Notes: a model not told the origin generated them from the sequence alone. Positions 31,361 through 43,919 are shown, counted from the first letter of the stretch. The stretch is DNA of 64,000 nucleotides from Diplonema papillatum (GCA_030068145.1 JAPJBO010000424.1:62001-126000), one strand, 5' to 3'. A program made the numbers and translations.

Positions 31361-34300
31361 CAATCAAACTCAAATCGCCTCTTCCGCTCTTGGAAACGTA
31401 GAAACCTTCGAGGCCGGGTTCCCGACGCATAAGGCGATTCGAGCTGTCTTCCACCTCACCGCTTTCCAGCAACTTAATGCGGTGTTCCGCTTCCCCCGCG
31501 CCATCCCTGGGTCCGGTCTGACTGACCGAACCGACACCGCAGCCCTCAAAGCTGTAGTCGCGAAATACCGACTCGCCGACCCGTGCCCCCGCGGACTAGA
31601 AGGCAGCCAGAGGGTGGATTTTCTCTGGCTGCGTATCTCGCGGGCGGCGGAGGATTATCTGCTCCAGAAGTCCAAGATTGAGGGTAACCTGGCGGCCTAC
31701 CGCGGGCGAGGAGAGCGGCGGAGGCTGAGCACCCAGCGCGTGTCCGCGAGGCCGTCCCCGGAAGGTGCGGGGGCCGACACCGCACCTCTGAAGAGAGCCA
31801 GGTGTCTTCTCGGGCGCATGCGGGAGTACTCGGCCGCACGAGCCAAATGGGAAGATATGTCCAGCGCCCCGTGCCCGTTGTCGCTCCTGCTCAAAGGGCA
31901 GTGGGACAAAATACGGTCGTTTCAAAGCTTCATCCTCCAGCGTACGGACGGGAAATGTGCTTTGCCACTGGTACCGCCATCGGCGAAGGCCGCGCGGGGC
32001 CTATCACACACTATCTCGGACGTGTGCCAGAGCCTGGCCCAGACTACGTTAAATTCGAGGTACCTGGAAATCGCAAGGTGTCAGCGCGAGCTCCGTAACC
32101 CTCTGGGTAAAGAGTCGTTTGCTTGGGTGAAGAAGGAGGCGCCGCCGACATTCTATTTTACGAACGGTCGCGACGGGCGACTCACGGCGAACTTGGTGGA
32201 AGTTGATGCGACGGTAAGGAGGAAGTGGGACCCCGTGCTACGCATGTATGCCGGGAAGAAGGAACCCGAGTTCGCCCCCTTCCTGCGAGAATATGGTGAC
32301 TTTATTGCGCAACACCCGTGCCAACTGGGCCCGATCACGGCCGACCGCCTACGGTCGGTAGCGAGGAAGAAAGGTGTGCAATCGTCATGCGGCGTGGACG
32401 GCTGGCGCATGCGAGAAGTTGCGGCCCTGCCGGACACAATCCTAGAAGGGTTTGCTGCAGTACTGAACGAAGTCGAGGAGACGGGCCTATGGCCCGACGG
32501 GGTTCTTGACGCGCTAGTCACCCTGATTCCCAAGGGAGAGGGAGATGACCCCCTGAAGCTGCGGCCCATCACCGTCTCCAGCGTCGTTTATCGTCTTTGG
32601 GCTAGTGTGCGTCTGCAGGAGGTTCTTGTCTGGCAAGAGCAGTGGATACACGAGTCCCAACATGGCTTCCGGAAAGGCCACTCCTGCGACGACGTCATCA
32701 TGGACATCGCGCTGTCGATAGAGGAATCCCTTATCAACGGAACGCCGCTACATGGGATCGCGCTCGACTTTGCGAAATGTTTTGACCGCGTCCCGCAAGG
32801 TTTGGTACTCGACCTAGTTGAGGCTCTGGGGCTGCATGAGCGTGTGCTGGCGCCTCTGCGCCACGTCTATAAGTACCTCAGACGTCGTTTCAGGTACCCT
32901 CTGGGAGTGGGCGATGAATTCAAGGTCACGAACGGCATCCTCCAAGGCTGCCCTATCTCCGTGGTCCTGATCAACGCCCTTCTGTCCGTGCTCTCGAAAG
33001 CCCTGGTCAGCCGGGCACGAGTGAGTCCGAAGTCCTTTGCTGATGACTTGTACCTTCTCTCGCGACTCGCGAAGCTGCTCCAGGAAGGAATAGATGTCAC
33101 CGCGATATTTGGGAATCTGACCGGCCTCGCTCTCAACGAAGGCAAGTGTGCCGCCTTCTCGACGTCGAAAAAAGGCCCCCGTCTCGAGGTTGGAGGCAAG
33201 GCGATGAAATCGGTGAAGACCGTTAAGGTTCTGGGCGTTCCCCTGGGCACAGAAGGGCCTGTGGACAACGGTAGGTCTGACGCGACCGTGGAAGCCGCAG
33301 CCAGGCTAGAAGCGTCGCCACTGAAGCCGCGCACCAAGTTCCGCGTCATGCAGACGATCGCGGCATCCGCCCACTACGGCGCGGCCTACTGCGCCAACTC
33401 GGCCGGGGGCTTCGCGAACAACTCCGTTCTTCGCACGGCTCTCTCCGCCTGCTTGATTCCTCGCTCAAATCGGGCGAAGAGCCCCCTCGCGACACTTACC
33501 CTCGTTGCGAAGGCGCACTTGTGCGATCCGGCATGCGCCTCCGGGTACAGCTCACTCCGCACCGCCGCGAAGCAATACCAGAAGGAGAGATTTCGGCTGC
33601 GAATGGATGCCCTCCTTGTATCCGGGGCTGACGCCTCCTTAAAGGGCCCCGTCGGGCTGATATCCAATCTCCTTCGGGAGATACGTTTCCTGCCGGCGAA
33701 GCGGCACAGTTTCGAGCTGCTATCGTTCGAAGGTGCGACCGTGCCCTTCTCCGGGAAGGAGGCACTGCACTTCGTCCGTGAGGGCCTGCGTCTTCGAGCG
33801 TGGCGCTACCTGACGACACAAAGGCAAGGCTATTCGGGTATCGAGAGGGGGGTGGATGTGCGCCTGTTGAACAGACTGTGGCAGAACCGCGCGACGGGGG
33901 ACAGGCTCAGCTTTGCAATCCGCAAATGCATCGCAGGAGCGGTGTACTCTCGCGAGTGGTGCAACAGAAGATGGGGAACGGGTGACGGCGTATGCGAGTT
34001 CTGCGACGGTGGGACTCCGGGGACCCTGCTACACTATTTCTGGGAATGCCCGGGACCAGGGGGCAGGTGGGTCAATCTACACTGCCGACTCGACGTCGCA
34101 GGAGTGGCGGCACAGAATATGCCCCTATGCCTGAGCACACGGGGGATTCCCCCCATCGGAACCCCGCCGGTACTCGTGGAGAGGGTCCAGAAGCTGATCG
34201 GGACCATCTCCATCGAGATGGCGCAAGCGCAGCACAATATCGCGACGACGCGCCCCTGGGAGCTTGCCTCCGCCGCGGCAGGGAGATATGACGTTGAGCT

Positions 34301-34973
34301 GGCAAGGGACAGCCGTGAGCTCCTCACGAAGCAGATTGGGACGCGCTTCGCGGCGTCGCTAGTCTACTGGCTAAGGAATCTACGTTGGGTCAACACCCCC
34401 CCTCTCCCCACGACCGGCGTGGAACTCGCTTTGGATTTTGAGGCCTACACGCGATCCAAGCTGCCTGGGGAAACGTTTGCCGAAAAAGGGTTGCAGATAG
34501 GATATCTAGCACGAGCCATCAACGACCTAAGCTTTGCTGACACGGGGGCCTCAGCCTTCCCCGGGAAGTGGAGACAGGGTGTATGCTCTTTACGCTGCCT
34601 GGGTGCGCCGGCAATGCCGGGATTCTCACACCGTCCACGTTTTGCAGCTGGACGGAGGACAGAGCTGATGTTGAACGGCATAGAAGCAGTATGCTCCAAA
34701 GACAGGTGGAACGACGCCAAACCCGTGTACCCTCAGGACGTAGCTTTCGCTAATTGGAAGCTGAAGTTTCCCATCAAGGTGTTTGCCGCCGCCGTAGGCC
34801 GCGCAGTCGCGAGGAAGAAGAGGGCCCGCAGCGCTACAAGGCGGCGATCCCCCGCGAGACGAGCTCACCCGCCGGCCAGAGCGCCCGCTGCAGCACCAAC
34901 TCCGGTGCTACCACTCACTGTAGCAGAGCCGCGACCTGCGGCGCGCCTCCGGAGCGACTTACGCCCGCCGTAG
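31361..34973 (+). CDS. Non-LTR reverse transcriptase (LINE ORF2-like), 5'-truncated
   Basis: About 1,200 codons without a stop. Reverse transcriptase blocks occur in order: CGVDGW (near 32,390), LVTLIPKG (32,515), LRPITVSSVVYRLW (32,558), QHGFRKGHSCDDV (32,659), the catalytic ALDFAKCFDR (32,760), GILQGCPIS (32,935), FADDLYLL (33,038) and VLGVPLG (33,229). A CCHC knuckle CEFCDGGTPGTLLHYFWEC lies at about 33,993-34,050. After it comes a family-specific domain of some 250 residues and a Pro/Ala/Arg tail ending RSDLRPP. The truncated copy at 55.7 kb also ends DLRPP. No start codon is needed or visible, since the 5' end is missing. All catalytic residues are present. Confidence 0.92.
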
Positions 34974-35051
34974 CAGTGCGAAGAGAAGTGAGGAGACCGG
35001 AAACTCCCCGGAGAGATGGTCCCTGCACTCTAACTCGTCTCTCTCTCTCTC
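31361..35051 (+). mobile_element. 5'-truncated LINE inserted in the GFA-derived array
   Basis: The element begins at the junction after AAGTCTATCT and ends in a (TC)n tail. It is flanked by a 7-bp duplication TCTATCT (31,354-31,360 and 35,052-35,058), and the array resumes exactly where it was broken. The frame is open from the first base, and its first codons (SALGNVETFEAGFPTHKA) resemble the end of an APE-type endonuclease. I therefore take the copy as truncated inside that domain. The 3' half has a relative at 55,706-56,340 with the same end. Confidence 0.9.
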
Positions 35052-36330
35052 TCTATCTTTGATATGCTGGCACCCAGAGCCGTACGACCAAGTCGGAATC
35101 GTCTTCCCCGCTTTGCTGCACACGAGATGCTGCCGATTCGTTCTGGCCGACCGCGCACGCGCATGAAGCTGAGTCTATCTTTGATATCCTGGCACTCAAA
35201 GCAGTACGACCGAAGCTCTGACTAAGTCGAGACTGGAGTCTTTCCCACTTTGATGCACGAGAATCCACCCGAGTCGTTGGCCTACTTGGATGCATGAAAC
35301 TGAGTTGAGTCTACCTTTGACGTGCAGACACAGTTGAGATCGGCGTCTTTTCCCGCTTTGAATGGACGAGAATCTACTTGAGTCGTTCAGGCCGACCTGG
35401 CGCGCGCATGAACCTGAGTCTATCTTCGACATCCTGGCGCTCAGAGCCGTACGGCCGAAGCTCTGGCCAGTCGGGATAGCCGTTTTCACCGCTTTGCTGA
35501 CACACGAGAAGCTGCCCGATTCGTACGGCTCTGAGTGCCAGCATAGCAAAAAAAGATAGGACTCAGTTTCATGCGCGTGCCAGGTAGGCCAGCGACTCGG
35601 GTAGATTCTCGTACATCAAAGTGGGAAAGACCTCGATCTCGACTCTTAGCTTCGGTACTGCTTTGAGTGCCACAATATCAAAGAGAGACTCAGCTTCATA
35701 CGCGTGCACGGTCGGCCAGAACGAATGGATCGAAACTCTGGACCAAGTCGAGGTCGGCGTCTTCCGCTTTGCTGACACACGAGAAGCCGCCCGTTTCGTT
35801 CTGGTCAGCCTGGCATCTTCCCCGTTGATTGCCGCCTTGATGCACGTGAAATTGCTCTTCGCGCAATCCAAGCCTGTCTTTGATACGCAGGCTCAAAGCA
35901 GTACAGCCGAAGCTCTGACGAAGTCGAAATCGGCATCTTCCCCGCTGATTGCCGCTTGATGCACGAGAATCTGCCCCACGCGCATGAATCTGAGCATGTG
36001 TGTGTCTTCTGTCTATGATACATGCAGGTTCTCAAAGTAGTACGACCGAAGCTCTGACCGAGCGGTGCCGTTTCCCACTTTCATGGACGAGAATCTACCC
36101 GCGTCGTCCTGGCCTACGTGGCATGCGCACGAAGCTGAGTCTTTCTATGATCTGCTGGCACTTAGAGCCGAACCTCTGACCACGTCGAGATCGGCGTCTT
36201 TCCCGCTTTGATGCACGACAATCTGCCCGAGTCGTTCAGACCTATCTAGCACTCTAGCAGTCTGTCTTTGGTATGCAGGTGCTTCAAGGCCGTGCGACCG
36301 AAGCCCGAGACCGGGTCCACTTTGCTGCTG
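35052..36330 (+). repeat. GFA gene 2 3'-end array (right part)
   Basis: Continuation of the array beyond the LINE. The units become more diverged to the right (for example near 35,280-35,560 and 35,830-36,250) but keep 'gagaatctrcccgagtcgtt' and 'aaagcagtac' type markers. One segment around 35,525-35,700 is inverted. Confidence 0.85.
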
Positions 36331-37651
36331 ACACTGCCCGAATCGTCCCGGCCGACTTCACCTCGTCGTTTGTGTGCTGTTGATGACTTTACATGACAAT
36401 ACGACAATACGCAGACACACAAGTGGTCTGCGTATTGTTTTTGCACGTGCCTACTCTGAGCCGGCGCGGTTATCCGTGGTGAGCAGTATACCCACGTGCA
36501 ATACACTTAGTAGGCAGGACGTCCATTCGTTTCCAGCTCGTCTTTGTTCGAGGCGCAGTGTTTCCCGCACCCTTTTCTTCGTCGTATAAGATCGAAGATC
36601 TTACAAGATGAATACTATTCCAGCAGAGTAACCAGAGGATCTCTCGACAACAGGTCCTAGAATGGCGACAAGCCTGTATTCCAGGGAAAAACACATGAGC
36701 TCCTTTTGGGTACAGCGTTCCAGCCCTAAGGCCCGGATGCCCCCTCACTGTGCAGGAATCTCGTCGGAAAGCGAGCAACTTCGCTGGGCTCCGCAGAGGA
36801 CTGCGACTGGGAAGTGCTCGTCTCGCGATTCGTGACTCGCGCGTATGGCAAGTGGGAAAGTATCTGACTGACCCATCGGCCACTCAACTTCTTATGGACG
36901 GAGGGGAGGGGAGATTGTCCAGTGCGCAGAAAGCCTTCTGGGGGGCACAGCCTCTCAAACTCGAGAGTTTTATGTTTGGAGAAAGAAAAGAGAGAAAAAA
37001 AGAGAAGAAGGCCGCTCCTGGTCCAGGAACGTGACGGTCAAACCACAGCTTGCAAAGCTTGAGTCGGAGGCAACACAGTGCCACAACCCCGTCCGCTCTG
37101 CCCTGCGGCTGACCGTCTCGACGAGCTTGTGTTCAGCGCGAGCGCCAAGCCCCAAGGTGCGCCAAGCCTTGATGCTTTAGTTTGGGAAATCGGTAGCCAC
37201 TTGACCCGTAGGCCCGTGGCTCTGCAGTACCGCTGAACACGTGAAGCTTGGCTCCCGTGTAGCAGGCTTTCCCTGGTACCTTTATGCCTGGAAACATGGG
37301 AAACCTGGCGCTCTCTTGTGAGGATGGCTTGTGAGGAGGTTGTGAACTAGGCATCGCAAGTCTCAAGCTCGGTCAACCCTGTGCACGTGTGTAGTACAAC
37401 ATCAAGTGTTGCTACGAGTTTCAAGTGCGACTGAGTGTGAGTATGAGGATATGGGGTTATGGACTCAGAAAACACGCAAACCCTGTCAAAATAGGTAGAG
37501 GGCAAGAGAAAAACGCGAGAAACGCCCATACTGAGACAAAACAAGGTGGCTTCTTAAGAAGTCACCGCGACTCCCGCATCCCTTGGGGGGGGGTGCGAAC
37601 AGAGCAACGGTGTAGCCGAGCACTGAAGGGCTCCCCGTCTCCGCACCCGCG
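36331..37651. other. Intergenic DNA with repeat family H, copy 2 (-)
   Basis: Family H lies inverted at about 36,995-37,290 (partner 1,770-2,065). The phrase gcagaaagccttctggggg at 36,927 is echoed at 43,656. A small hairpin (gtctgcgtattgt with its complement) is at 36,400-36,440. No gene is seen before the ATG at 37,652. Confidence 0.5.
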
Positions 37652-40600
37652 ATGAGTACAACACGGACCTTGGCACCGCCTCCTGGTCCACCGGATGTGC
37701 TCAATGAGCCGCTTACCATTGTGTTGGTCGTCGTGGCATGCTTCCTGTTCCTGATGCTTTGCGCGCTTGTGATCTATGTTTATAAGCTGCAAACCGACTT
37801 CAAAAAGGAGCAGCACGCCAGTGAAGAAGCGAAAGACACGAAGCTGCGGGAACTGCACGAAACGAAGGACGCGAAGGAGAAGGAAGTCCTCCACGAAATG
37901 GCGGAAAGGCTGCGCCAGCTCAGGCAGAACTACGAGCTGGCCATGGTCAATCATGCTAGGTGTGCAAGTGTAACTCTCCACCCACGTTGCTTCATAACCA
38001 CATCCCTTTCCTGAGGAAACTGAAGCGTCCGAGTGATCATGATCAGTCGTAACCACGTCCAGGATTTGATTTCAGGGCCATCTCCGGGCTGTTTTTCACA
38101 AGTTTGGACCGCCAACAACCCTACTGGTTTTCCGCGGGTTCTGCAGTTCGGAACCACCTCTGCTGGTGCTGGGCTTTCGCCTCCGTTCGTACGCCTTCCG
38201 CATCGAACTACGCAGCAGTCGCCTTTGCTAGTGCAGCTGGGCAATGGCTGCCCCTCGGATTGCACATTGGCTACCTCTGCCGGCGCTGGGGTGATGGGTG
38301 CAGTGGAGTTCTTTTTTATTTGTAGGAAAAGAAACTTGTTTCTTTGAAGACTAATAATACTCCGAACGACAGGTTTGCCGCTCCAATCCGTAATTCCAGT
38401 CCAGAGGAACAAAGTAGCTTGAACTTCATGTGGTCAGCAGCAAGACTAGCAGCTTTCTGGCTTCACCTTTTACTTCGACCATACGGCGCGCGGCAAGCAG
38501 AGCAGGAGCGGTGGACAAGAGTGACAGACACAAGCATAGGAGCGAGGATTTTATTATTTTCCTGGCCTTCGTCATGGGGGGGCCTTCACGTGGCGACACT
38601 GTCGACCGCACCTTATTTGAGTTGCGGTCGCCGATCCCCCAACCGCCAGCATCATGCGACGCGGAACAAGTGCTGACAGCACCGCCCGGCGAATAGAGGG
38701 CCGCAAAAGTGGCAAATCGACCGGTCGGGGTGCTTAGCAGCCAATGGCCTGATGGCTCTGCTGTCTCCGGCTGCTTCGGCAGACGACACATACTACTACA
38801 CTACTATCCGGGCCAGGGTGGCAGCTGTGTCAGGTAAACTGGCGAGATCTGGGGCCCTACGCTCCTCGTGTTGTAGCCGTGTTGTGAAGAAGACCTGCCC
38901 CCTGCGCCTGCTGTCTCCGCAGACGACACACACTACTAATACCGCTACTACTTTTCCCGGCAGCCTTTCCAAATTGGGACCGACAGTCCAAATATGGATG
39001 TAGAAGCTAATCCCCTGCTCCTCTATAACAACCGCAGATTCATTAAGGACCACGACCCCGAGCTTTTCGAGCAGATGAAGGAGAGCGGCGAGATACACGT
39101 GGCCGGCGAGGAGATTGTCGAAGTGCACGAGGAGCGGGACATCGACGCGGAGCTCGCCGAGATCCACAAGGAGTCGGGCATCGACGTCAACTTCACCGAA
39201 GAGGAGAAGCAGGAGCTGCTGGCCAACACCGAGAAGACGTCGCGGGCGAAGCACCTCCGGGCGCAGATGAAGGAGCTGAAGCGGAAGCAGGAGGCTCGCA
39301 GAAAAGAACGTACTCTGGAAGATGAGCGGCTAGCCCTGGAACAGGTGTGTGAGTCGGTCCACTTCCCAATTTCCTCCTGCTGCAGACCCCGCCCTTTATT
39401 ACACGCATACAAACTGGGATACGCTGCAGCACAACAGTGAAAGACAGCACCAGGCAATTCTTTGCAGCTCAAGGAGACAGGGATGGCTGATAGCCCGATC
39501 TGTGAGGGTAGGATGCGAATATCTGTAGCGATGGCTTACATCAGTTATTAGGTGACTAACTTCGATCGTACCGAGGTTTGTTGCGTGCAAAAAGAGTCTG
39601 TCACCTATAGTCCGCGTCAGCTTCCCAGGGGAATACCGTTTCGAACGCACCAAATCGAGCTTCCGGCGTCACTGCCCGGGCTGGCTTGAGAGTTCCGGCG
39701 AACCCCCCGTCAGTACCACCCAACGGCTGCGATATGCGCATTGGGCAAGACAACGCCAGGCAATTCTGCACAGCTCTAGGAGAATGCGAAGTGGGAGGTT
39801 AGGATGCCGAATATCTGTAGCGATGGCATATACATCAGTTATTAGGTGACTAGCTTCGATCGTACCGAGGTTTGTTGCGTGCAAAAAGAGTCTGTCACCT
39901 ATAGTCCGCGTCAGCTTCTCAGGGGAATACCGTTTCGAACGCACCAAATCGAGCTTCCAGGAGCAATGGCAGCCGTGCGTGGATAACACAGGTCTGGGTG
40001 CGGACACACGAGGTGTCGGCGTGTCGGCTTTGCGTGCATTGTGCTCCTATTCCTTCTAGCCCTTCGGGTATCTGAGGGGCCAGTTCTACCCCAGAAGGGC
40101 CAGGTTTCCGATCGGCAACCTTCCAGTTCTCGTTCCCTATCAGATCCCCCGGAACCTATCAGTCACCCGGAGACCCTGAACCCCGGAATCTCAAGCGAAC
40201 TTCAACTCTCAAATGGTGTGATCCAAACCCTGTCCGCAAACCCGGGACAAGCCCGGTTCAAACCCGGCGGAACCCCGGGCAATATACTGGAATCTGATCA
40301 CACCATCAATACTCGTTCCTCGCCACCACTCAGCGCCTCCTCGACATCGAATCTGAAGAAAAGTTGGACGCACTGAAGCGCCTGGAGAAGAAGCAGAAAG
40401 AACGCGACGAGGTCGACAACATGTTGGCGTCAAAACGCCTCGCGATCACTCCGAACGGCGAGTACATCATCACGCGAATGGGGGGCGCCAAAATGGAGTT
40501 CGATACCGAGCCATATGACTCCGACCTGGACTTCGACGACAGGCTCCCGGAAATGCCAGAACACGTATGCATTTTTTTACATAAGCGCCAGCTTGGAAGG

Positions 40601-42785
40601 AAATGCTCGACGATAGCTGTCAGACAAAGAACCGAAGGGGTCCCAAGTGCTGTAACTACCGAACCACGTGTTGAACGGACGTGAGGTCATGCGGGTCTAC
40701 CTCAACACGACAAATCACACACAAACACAACAGGGCAAAGTCCTGAGACAACACACTGTGTTGCGAAGAACGAATTAGATTGTGTTTGTATTGTATTTTC
40801 CCCTCTACCTCTATATTTCCTCCCTTCCATTCGGAGTCAAAGCAGCCACGTCGAGTATTTTTGACAATGCATTGTAAACACGAAAGAAAACGCTGGCAGC
40901 GTGTTTGGGAGAAGATTAGCCTAACGATCTATCATTCACTAGCAGGCTAATCCTCCCCCTGCACGTACAAACAGAAATGGCACTTACTCGGACTGATATC
41001 CTCGAGGATGAAGTCAACTGGGACACTATTCGCGCGTTTTACTCTAAACAGCACCACTCCGCAGCTTGACGACATAAACCAGCGCGGCAAGGAGCTGAAG
41101 GGCAGGCTGGAGGAGCTTACGCATCACTTCGGCCACTTCCAGCCGTCGCCGGGCGGCTCTCCTACCCCGCCCAGGGGAAACCGAGACTCGTTCAACCCGT
41201 CGTACGAAGGAAGTGAGCCCTTTCGTCAAAGACGTCTCGAAGCACAAGCAACCGGCTGTGCACAGTAACAGAGCCACGTCTCTTTATATTGGAAGACCTC
41301 TTTTTGCGCGTGATACTAAACAGCACCATCCCGCAGCTTGACGACATAAACCCGCGCGGCAAGGAGCTGAAGGGCAAGCTAGAGGAGCTCACGCATGAAC
41401 TGCGGAAGGACAAGTCAGCCAACAGGCACCGCGAGGTGGAGATGGAGCGAGACATGACGCTTATGCGGCTGCGGCTGGCGCAGGCCCAGCGCAGCAACGC
41501 GAAGGCCGAGCGCGCGATGCGCGAGAACGCGGACGAAAAGGCGAAGGACCGGGCGAGCTTCGACCACGACAGCTTCTTGGACGACCACTTCGGCCACTTC
41601 CAGCCGTCGCCCGGCGGCTCTCCTCCCCCTCCCAGGGGAAACCGAGACTCGTTCAACCCGTCGTACCACGTGCCGCCGGCGCTGGTGACGAAGGAAGTGA
41701 GCCCTTTGGTCAAAGACGTCCCGAAGCACAAGCACCCGACTGTGCACAGTAACAGAGCCACGTCTCTTTATATCAGAAAATAGGCAAAATACTGCAAGAC
41801 CTATTTTGCGCGTTATACTAGACAGCACCACCGCAGCTTGACGACATAAACCAGCGCGGCAAGGAGCTGAAGGGCAGGCTGGAGGAGCTTACGCATCACT
41901 TCGGCCACTTCCAGCCGTCGCCCGGCGGCTCTCCCACCCCGCCCAGGGGAAACCGAGACTCGTTCAACCCGTCGTACCACGTGCCGCCGGCGCTGGTGAC
42001 GAAGGAAGTGAGCCCTTTCGTCAAAGACGTCTCGAAGCACAAGCACCCGGCTGTGCACAGTAACAGAGCCACGTCTCTTTATATTGGAACCTTTTCAGAA
42101 AATAGGCAAAATACTGCAAGACCTATTTTTGCGCGTGATACTAAACAGCACCACCCCGCAGCTTGACGACATAAACCCGCGAGGCAAGGAGCTGAAGGGC
42201 AAGCTAGAGGAGCTCACGCATGAACTGCGGAAGGACAAGGCAGCGAACAGGCACCGCGAGGTGGAGATGGAGCGAGACATGACGCTTATGCGGCTGCGGC
42301 TGGCGCAGGCCCAGCGCAGCAACGCGAAGGCCGAGCGCGCGATGCGCGAGAACGCGGACGAAAAGGCGAAGGACCGGGCGAGCTTCGACCACGACAGCTT
42401 CTTGGACGACCACTTCGGCCACTTCCAGCCGTCGCCCGGCGGCTCTCCTCCCCCTCCCAGGGGCAACCGAGACTCGTTCAACCCGTCGTACCACGTGCCG
42501 CCGGCGCTGGTGACGAAAGAAGTGAACCCTTTCGTCAAAGACGTCCCAAAGCACAAGCACACGGCTGTGCCCCACTTCATCACGGCGCCTTGGGAGGTCA
42601 GCGGCCTCGCGAAGTCGAAGACGGCGCGGGCCGACAGCCATTCCCCGCCGCGGACCCGTCGAAAAGCACAGAAGCACTTGATGGACTACATTGCGAGTGC
42701 GGTGTGTACTGCATTTTCCTCTCTCCTAAACGATGGACTATATTGCGGTGCGTGTAACTGCACCTTCTCTCTCCTAAGCACTTGA
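37652..42785 (+). CDS. Membrane-anchored coiled-coil protein, four exons
   Basis: Exons: 37,652-37,959; 39,038-39,344; 40,334-40,564; 42,162-42,785. The phases agree: exon 1 ends AG and exon 2 starts A, giving Arg, and the other junctions are phase 0. The donors are GTGTGC, GTGTGT and GTATGC. The predicted protein of about 489 aa has a single membrane helix near residues 21-46 (LTIVLVVVACFLFLMLCALV) and then a long charged coiled coil rich in Glu, Lys and Arg through exons 2-4. A Pro/Ser-rich segment follows (QPSPGGSPPPPRGNRDSF), with a basic end. Exon 4 exists in four versions (41,065; 41,337; 41,837; 42,162), so exon choice is uncertain and alternative C-termini are possible. I do not recognise the family. 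A membrane-tethered structural or scaffold role is an inference. Confidence 0.65.
38575..38815 (+). repeat. Dispersed repeat family A, copy 3, in intron 1
   Basis: Same core as at 2.1 and 20.6 kb, joined to the ctgcttcggcagacgacaca and TAC end. A second 3'-end piece follows at 38,895-38,955. Both lie in intron 1 of the coiled-coil gene. Confidence 0.75.
39450..39962 (+). repeat. Tandem duplication in intron 2
   Basis: About 210 bp (39,450-39,664) is repeated at 39,750-39,962 with high identity, including cttcgatcgtaccgaggttt and gaataccgtttcgaacgcac. It adds to the length of intron 2 and has no coding content. Confidence 0.85.
40572..40860 (+). repeat. Repeat family B, copy in intron 3
   Basis: Begins only 8 bp after the exon 3 donor (GTATGC) of the coiled-coil gene. 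It is collinear with the copy at 15.6 kb. Confidence 0.85.
41065..42161 (+). repeat. Tandem copies of exon 4 and its acceptor, alternating short and long
   Basis: Four exon 4 versions, each preceded by an (a)cagcaccaccccgcag-type acceptor and starting LDDIN(P/Q)RGKELKG. Copies at 41,337 and 42,162 are long; copies at 41,065 and 41,837 lack the same central ~150 bp, so LTH joins directly to HFGHF. The short-long pair was duplicated as a unit of about 770-825 bp. Three copies end at their own stop or run into intron-like sequence; only the last continues to the longer C-terminus. Mutually exclusive exon use is possible. Confidence 0.85.
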
Positions 42786-43310
42786 TGGACTGCATCGCAG
42801 TGTGTGTAACTGCATCTTCTCTCTCCTAAGCACTTGATGGACTCCATTGCGAGTACGGTGTGTACTGCATTTTCCTCTCTCCTAAACGATGGACTATATT
42901 GCGGTGCGTGTAACTGCACCTTCTCTCTCCTAAGCACTTGATGGACTGCATTGCAGTGTGTGTAGCTGCATCTTCTCTCTCCTGAGCACTTGATGGACTA
43001 TATTGCGGTGCGTGTAAGTGCACCTTCTCTCTCCTAAGCACTTGATGGACTACATTGCGAGTGCGGTGTGTACTGCATTTTCCTCTCCTAAACGATGGAC
43101 TATATTGCGGTGCGTGTAACTGCACCTTCTCTCTCCTAAGCACTTGATGGACTGCATTGCAGTGCATCTTCTCTCTCCTGAGCACTTGATGGACTATATT
43201 GCAGTGCATGTAACTGCACCTTCTCTCCTAAGCTTGCCTACATTGCAGTGCGTGTAACTGCATCTTCTCTCTCCTATGCATTTGATGGACTACATTGCGA
43301 GTGCGTGTGT
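42670..43310 (+). repeat. Array of copies of the coiled-coil gene's 3' end
   Basis: About 11 degenerate units of roughly 50-60 bp: cacttgatggactacattgc, then gtgtgtaactgca, then cttctctctcctaag. The first unit lies within the end of the frame (KHLMDYIA). The array continues after an insertion of family B at 43,316-43,609, with cctaagcaattgatggacta at 43,616. Confidence 0.88.
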
Positions 43311-43315
43311 GCTCT

Positions 43316-43609
43316 TTTTTTTTACATAAGCGCCAGCTTGGAAGGAAATGCTCGACGAAGCTGCCAGACAAAGAACCGAATGGATCGCAAGTGCTGTAAC
43401 AACCGAACACGTATTCAACGGACGTGAGGTCACGCGGGTCTGCCTCTACACGACACGACACACAAGCACAACAGGGGAAAAAAGATCTGAGTGAAAAAAC
43501 AACAGACGGTGTAGGCGAAGAACAAAACAGATTGTCTTTGTATTGTATTTTCCCCTCTACCCCTGCATTTCCTCCCTTCGTTCGGAGTCAAAGCAGCTAC
43601 GTCGAGTAT
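43316..43609 (+). mobile_element. Repeat family B copy with a target duplication
   Basis: Flanked by TGCTCT at 43,310-43,315 and 43,610-43,615, and interrupting the 3'-end array. Read on the minus strand it starts ATACTCGACG and ends in an A-run, as a retroposed SINE would. Confidence 0.75.
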
Positions 43610-43919
43610 TGCTCTCCTAAGCAATTGATGGACTACACTAGTGCGGTGCGCGCGCAGAAAGCTTTCTGGGGAATCTGCGGGTCAAACTCAAGGGGTTTAC
43701 GACTCCAAAATGGAAACCTAGCGCTCTCTAACAAGGTTTTTTGGAACACGTCTCTTCACAGCAACAAACATCGATCATTTTTGCCGCATCTTTGCTCTGG
43801 AGTGCCCTGAGTCCGAACTTCAGCTCGGGTTCTCGCTGTTTCGACATGAATGTATGTCCACCGAAAAGGGTTAGCAATATTCCAACCACAGATGCGCGAC
43901 CCAGACGCTCAGCGGGAAG

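Noticed and set aside
30029-31472. Minus-strand frames of 92-175 codons in the GFA-derived array
   Set aside because: They repeat with the array and are antisense to copies of the GFA 3' end.
31482-31484. GTG as the start of the LINE reverse transcriptase
   Set aside because: The frame is open back to the insertion junction at 31,361 and reads endonuclease-like residues there, so the copy is 5'-truncated and has no start.
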